A stretch of DNA of 33,058 bases from the NCBI GenBank assembly GCA_023396555.1, contig JAEWWC010000258.1, positions 1 through 33,058 of the forward strand, read 5' to 3'. The translations under genes and the position numbers were made by a program. The stretch comes from Bacillota bacterium. GTDB taxonomy: Bacteria; Bacillota; Clostridia; Christensenellales; SZUA-584. Each line of letters begins with the position of its first letter. Within the stretch, counting starts at the first letter, position 1. The notes beneath the pieces are model-generated. The model was not told the origin of the DNA. It saw only the letters and a program-made list of their open reading frames with translations, and searched no databases. Below, in pieces: positions 30,151 through 33,058 of this stretch.

Positions 30151-31188
30151 ATGACGGATAAAATCAAGCTGACCAAGCTGGCCAAGTGCGCCGGATGCGG
30201 GGCTAAGGTGGGCGCGGGCGTGCTGGCGCAGCTGCTGGAGGATATTAAGGTGCATTCGGACCCCAACCTGCTGGTGGGGTTTGACCGCAGCGACGATGCG
30301 TCCGTGTATAAGATTAGCGACGAGCTGGCGCTGGTGCAGACGGTGGACTTCTTTCCGCCGATAGCGGACGACCCGTATACCTTTGGTGCAATTGCGGCGA
30401 CGAATGCATTGTCCGACGTGTACGCGATGGGGGGCGAGCCCCGGCTCGCGCTCAACATCATGGCGGTGCCCGAGGATATGCCAAAAGAAACGGTTCATGA
30501 AATATTAAGGGGCGGTTACGATAAGGTGTATGAAGCGGGCGCGCTGATCACCGGCGGGCACAGTATCTACGACGAGGAGCCCAAATACGGACTGGCGGTG
30601 ACCGGATTCGTTCATCCGGACAGGGTGCTGACCAATTCGGGTGCGTTGCCGGGCGACGTGCTGCTGTTCACCAAGCCGCTGGGCATCGGCGTATTGACGT
30701 CCGCGATGAAGGCTGGGCTGGTCAGCGAAGAGACCGAAAAGCTGGCGTACCGGCTCATGACGACGCTGAACAAGGCGGCGCGGGACGCGATGGTGAAGTA
30801 CGACGTGCATGCGTGCACCGACGTGACGGGCTTCGGCATGATGGGGCACCTGCTGGAGATGGCGCAGGGCAGCGACGTAGAGATACATGTGGATGTCGAC
30901 GGTGTTGACATGATACCGGACGCGATGGAATTTGCGCGGATGGGCATACTGCCCGCGGGCATGTACCGCAACCGCAGCTTCGCGGAGGATTTTGTGGATG
31001 TTGGGAGTACGCCCCTCGAGAAGGCGGACCTGCTGTTCGACCCGCAGACGGCGGGCGGGCTGGTGATAAGCGTCGGGGCGGCGGACGCGGACGCGCTGTT
31101 TGAGGGACTGAAAGGCTGTGTGCCGTCGGCGCAGCGCATCGGGACGGTCGCCTCCTATGACGGCGGAAAAAGGATTTTTCTGGAGTGA
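30151..31188 (+). CDS. selD: Selenide, water dikinase
   Basis: A 345-residue enzyme making selenophosphate from selenide and ATP for selenocysteine and selenouridine synthesis. The active-site segment is A-K-C-A-G-C-G-A-K, with C16 (E. coli C17) and K19 (E. coli K20). The active residue is encoded by TGC, so this is the Cys form, not a selenoprotein. ATP-binding Asp residues lie in G-F-D-R-S-D-D-A and Q-T-V-D-F-F. The start at 30151 is chosen for GGAGG 7 bases upstream, although the frame is open ten codons earlier. The LysR gene follows 4 bases after the stop, with its ribosome binding site over the selD end. Confidence 0.95.
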   Translation: MTDKIKLTKLAKCAGCGAKVGAGVLAQLLEDIKVHSDPNLLVGFDRSDDASVYKISDELALVQTVDFFPPIADDPYTFGAIAATNALSDVYAMGGEPRLALNIMAVPEDMPKETVHEILRGGYDKVYEAGALITGGHSIYDEEPKYGLAVTGFVHPDRVLTNSGALPGDVLLFTKPLGIGVLTSAMKAGLVSEETEKLAYRLMTTLNKAARDAMVKYDVHACTDVTGFGMMGHLLEMAQGSDVEIHVDVDGVDMIPDAMEFARMGILPAGMYRNRSFAEDFVDVGSTPLEKADLLFDPQTAGGLVISVGAADADALFEGLKGCVPSAQRIGTVASYDGGKRIFLE

Positions 31189-31192
31189 TGGT

Positions 31193-32083
31193 ATGAACTA
31201 TAATCTGAAACAGCTGGAGGCGTTTGCCGCGGTGGTGGAATTCGGCAGTTTTACCGCAGCGGCGGAGAGCCTGTTTCTGGCGCAGTCCACCGTGAGCGGG
31301 CATGTAGCGGCACTGGAAAAAGACATCGGTGTGCCGCTGATCGTGCGGTCGGGCAAACGCCGTATCGTGCTGACGGAGGAGGGGCGTCGCGTATTCGCCC
31401 ACGCCAAGGCCATACTGCAAAGCTGCGACCAGCTCTCGCGGGAGCTGGAGGAGCGCACGTCGGTGGAGCTGGCGCTGGCCGCCTCCACCATACCGATGAG
31501 CTATCTGCTGCCCGGGCTGATCGCCGGGTTTTCGCAAAGGATGCCTGAGTGCCGGTTCACGCTGCGCGGCGGAGACAGCACGCGCGTGCACGAACAGGTG
31601 CTGGACGGCGACGTGCAAATCGGTTTCGTGGGCGCGGTGATGAACCGCAAGGAACTGGTGTATGACCTGCTGTGCGAAGACAGGCTGGTGCTGCTGACGC
31701 CAGACAGCGACAGGTACCGCGCGTTGCAGAGCGACGGGGCTGCGGGCAATGCGCTGCTGTCTGAGCCGTTAATATTCCGCGAGAGCGGGTCCGGCACGCA
31801 GCTGGCGGTGGACAAGTTTTTGTGCGAGAACCGCATTAAAACGGAGGATATCCACGTCGTTGCGCGGATGGACAACAACGACACGATACTGCGCGCCGTG
31901 GCACAGGGGCTGGGCGTCGCCATCGTATCCGAGCTGGCTGCCGGATCGGCGCAGGCCGTGCTGCGCTTTCCGCTGGAGGGCAAGAGCACAGGCCGCTGCC
32001 TGTACATGATACACCCCAAGGACCGCCGGCTGACCAATACGGCGCAGGCGTTTCGGGATTATATTTTGAGCCGCGACAAGTAA
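31193..32083 (+). CDS. LysR-family regulator, selenium metabolism-associated type
   Basis: A 296-residue LysR protein. The N-terminal helix-turn-helix (about 4-62) reads L-K-Q-L-E-A-F-A-A-V-V and F-L-A-Q-S-T-V-S-G-H-V-A-A-L-E-K. The C-terminal CysB-like co-inducer domain (about 90-296) includes F-R-E-S-G-S-G-T-Q near 196-204, the usual anion-binding loop. LysR proteins of this kind are regularly found beside selD in Clostridia and are named for that association. It is cotranscribed with selD (GGAGTGAT overlaps the selD stop). It probably responds to a selenium or sulfur oxyanion-type ligand, but that is inference. Confidence 0.88.
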   Translation: MNYNLKQLEAFAAVVEFGSFTAAAESLFLAQSTVSGHVAALEKDIGVPLIVRSGKRRIVLTEEGRRVFAHAKAILQSCDQLSRELEERTSVELALAASTIPMSYLLPGLIAGFSQRMPECRFTLRGGDSTRVHEQVLDGDVQIGFVGAVMNRKELVYDLLCEDRLVLLTPDSDRYRALQSDGAAGNALLSEPLIFRESGSGTQLAVDKFLCENRIKTEDIHVVARMDNNDTILRAVAQGLGVAIVSELAAGSAQAVLRFPLEGKSTGRCLYMIHPKDRRLTNTAQAFRDYILSRDK

Positions 32084-32128
32084 GCGGACAAATCCATAGC
32101 ATAAGTATATTTTTTTATCGCCGGGTCC

Positions 32129-32149
32129 GATGGAATGTATTGTTCCATC
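32129..32149. promoter_or_regulatory. Inverted repeat upstream of the activase gene
   Basis: GATGGAA (32129-32135) and TTCCATC (32143-32149) are exact inverted repeats with a 7-base AT-rich spacer, 58 bases before the activase start. Size and symmetry suit a LysR-type dimer site, and the LysR gene is next door. Confidence 0.5.
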
Positions 32150-32207
32150 AGATATTTGAATTGGCGTTTTTTAGTGTGGGTTTTTATAATCAGATTAAGA
32201 GGTTTCA

Positions 32208-32987
32208 ATGAAATACATAGGCATTGACATAGGCTCGACGTGCGCCAAAACGGCGGTGCTGGACGAAAGCGGGGCTGTCGTTCTGCGGTTCATACTGCCC
32301 ACCGGATGGAGCAGCGTCGGTACGGCGGAGGCGATCCGCCTGAAGCTGTTGGAAAACGGAATCGACGCGCATGACACGCCCTGCATAGCCACCGGCTACG
32401 GGCGGGCGGCAGTACTTTACGCGGACAAGGCGGTGACGGAGATCACCTGCCACGCCAAAGGGGCGTGCGCCATATTTTCGCGGCGGGACATGACGATGAT
32501 CGACATCGGCGGGCAGGACACCAAAATCATCAGCATCGAAGGCGGCATGGTGAAGGACTTCATCATGAACGACAAGTGTTCGGCGGGTACGGGGCGCTTT
32601 CTGGAAGTGATGGCCAACACGCTGGCTGTTACGCCCGAGGAGCTGTGCGCGCTGGCGGCGAAGGGGGGCAACACGTCTATCAGCTCCATGTGCACGGTGT
32701 TTGCGGAGTCCGAAGTGATCAGCCTGATCGGGCGGGGCGAAAAGCGCGAGAACATCGCTTTCGCGGTGGTGGATTCCATCGTGCAGAAGGTGGCATCACA
32801 GGCCAAGCGATTAATGGGCGGTGTGGGCGCCGTTTGCCTGACGGGCGGCCTGTGCGATAGCGTTTACATCATCGATGCGCTGTCCGGCGCACTGAAAACG
32901 CAGGTGGTTTCGGACGGGCAGGGACGATACGCGGGGGCTATCGGCGCGGCGCTGCACGCGATGAAGAACGCAAGGGCTGACGGATGA
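32208..32987 (+). CDS. Acyl-CoA dehydratase activase-type ATPase (HgdC/YjiL-like)
   Basis: A 259-residue ASKHA-fold ATPase of the BadF/BadG/HgdC family that uses ATP to drive one electron into a partner dehydratase or double-cubane reductase. Phosphate loop G-I-D-I-G-S-T-C-A-K (5-14); second loop D-I-G-G-Q-D-T-K (99-106); the cysteines C124 (D-K-C-S-A-G-T-G-R-F) and C162 (S-M-C-T-V-F-A-E-S-E) bind the 4Fe-4S cluster at the dimer interface. AAGAGG precedes the ATG. The target enzyme should be encoded by the gene that begins at the window edge. Its position after selD and the LysR gene suggests a selenium-linked reductase, which I cannot confirm. Confidence 0.93.
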   Translation: MKYIGIDIGSTCAKTAVLDESGAVVLRFILPTGWSSVGTAEAIRLKLLENGIDAHDTPCIATGYGRAAVLYADKAVTEITCHAKGACAIFSRRDMTMIDIGGQDTKIISIEGGMVKDFIMNDKCSAGTGRFLEVMANTLAVTPEELCALAAKGGNTSISSMCTVFAESEVISLIGRGEKRENIAFAVVDSIVQKVASQAKRLMGGVGAVCLTGGLCDSVYIIDALSGALKTQVVSDGQGRYAGAIGAALHAMKNARADG

Positions 32988-33030
32988 ACCGAATGCCCTG
33001 TGAAGAGGGAAGATGTGACTGGGATCAGGG

Positions 33031-33058
33031 ATGAGTATTTCCCCGGAAATGCTGGCAT
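33031..33058 (+). CDS. Start of a downstream gene (3' truncated), possibly the activase partner
   Basis: An ATG at 33031 preceded by GGGATCAGGG opens a frame reading M-S-I-S-P-E-M-L-A to the window edge, 43 bases after the activase stop. Partners of such activases (HgdB/YjiM-like double-cubane proteins) normally follow directly and can begin with a similar short leader, but nine residues do not allow identification. Confidence 0.4.

Noticed and set aside
30151..31188. SelD as a selenoprotein
   Set aside because: The active-site codons read TGC rather than TGA, so the enzyme is the Cys form.

Overview
The window is a bacterial chromosome segment, moderately GC-rich in its genes with AT-rich intergenic gaps. 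Gene content points to an anaerobic Firmicute of the class Clostridia: strong AGGAGG-type ribosome binding sites, an ECF sigma/DUF4367 anti-sigma pair, a DUF438-type PAS protein, rhamnose catabolism with a sugar ABC importer, flavodoxin-type redox proteins, selD, and an ATP-dependent dehydratase activase. I cannot place it below class level. No mobile element, phage gene, CRISPR array, rRNA or tRNA was recognised.

Layout. 1-532: the end of a DUF438/PAS protein and a small cupin, closed by a terminator. 739-2503 (minus): ECF sigma factor, membrane anti-sigma factor and a small secreted protein. 2896-4964 (minus): an OmpR-type response regulator and sensor kinase, divergent from 5177-8516 (plus), which encodes two paralogous membrane-anchored phosphodiester glycosidase (NAGPA-domain) proteins and a 63-residue membrane protein. 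Direct-repeat boxes folded into a 17-bp palindrome lie between the two units. 8665-9675: L-asparaginase. 9840-12444 (minus): a TetR-led flavin redox operon (flavodoxin, FMN-binding membrane protein, iron-sulfur-type flavodoxin, NAD(P)H:FMN reductase-like protein), with three evenly spaced TetR operators on a consensus promoter.

12666-29678 is sugar catabolism. A DeoR regulator diverges from a TIM-barrel epimerase/isomerase, two zinc sugar-alcohol dehydrogenases and a ribulose-phosphate 3-epimerase homologue. A LacI regulator follows, then an 11-kb operon: a uroporphyrinogen decarboxylase-like (URO-D/MtaA-type) protein, ABC ATPase, two permeases, substrate-binding lipoprotein, L-rhamnose mutarotase, a second URO-D-like protein, rhamnulokinase, L-rhamnose isomerase and a class II aldolase. 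Three identical 15-bp LacI operators precede lacI and this operon. The classical genes suffice to import L-rhamnose and cleave it to DHAP and L-lactaldehyde. The two URO-D-like proteins have no known role in that pathway and are the most interesting part of the window.

30151-33058 is a selenium-associated block: selD (Cys form), a LysR regulator, a 2-hydroxyacyl-CoA dehydratase-type activase, and the first codons of another gene. A previously unnamed intergenic repeat with two or three hairpins, one showing a compensatory base change, occurs at three places (553-603, 9691-9782, 29717-29809).
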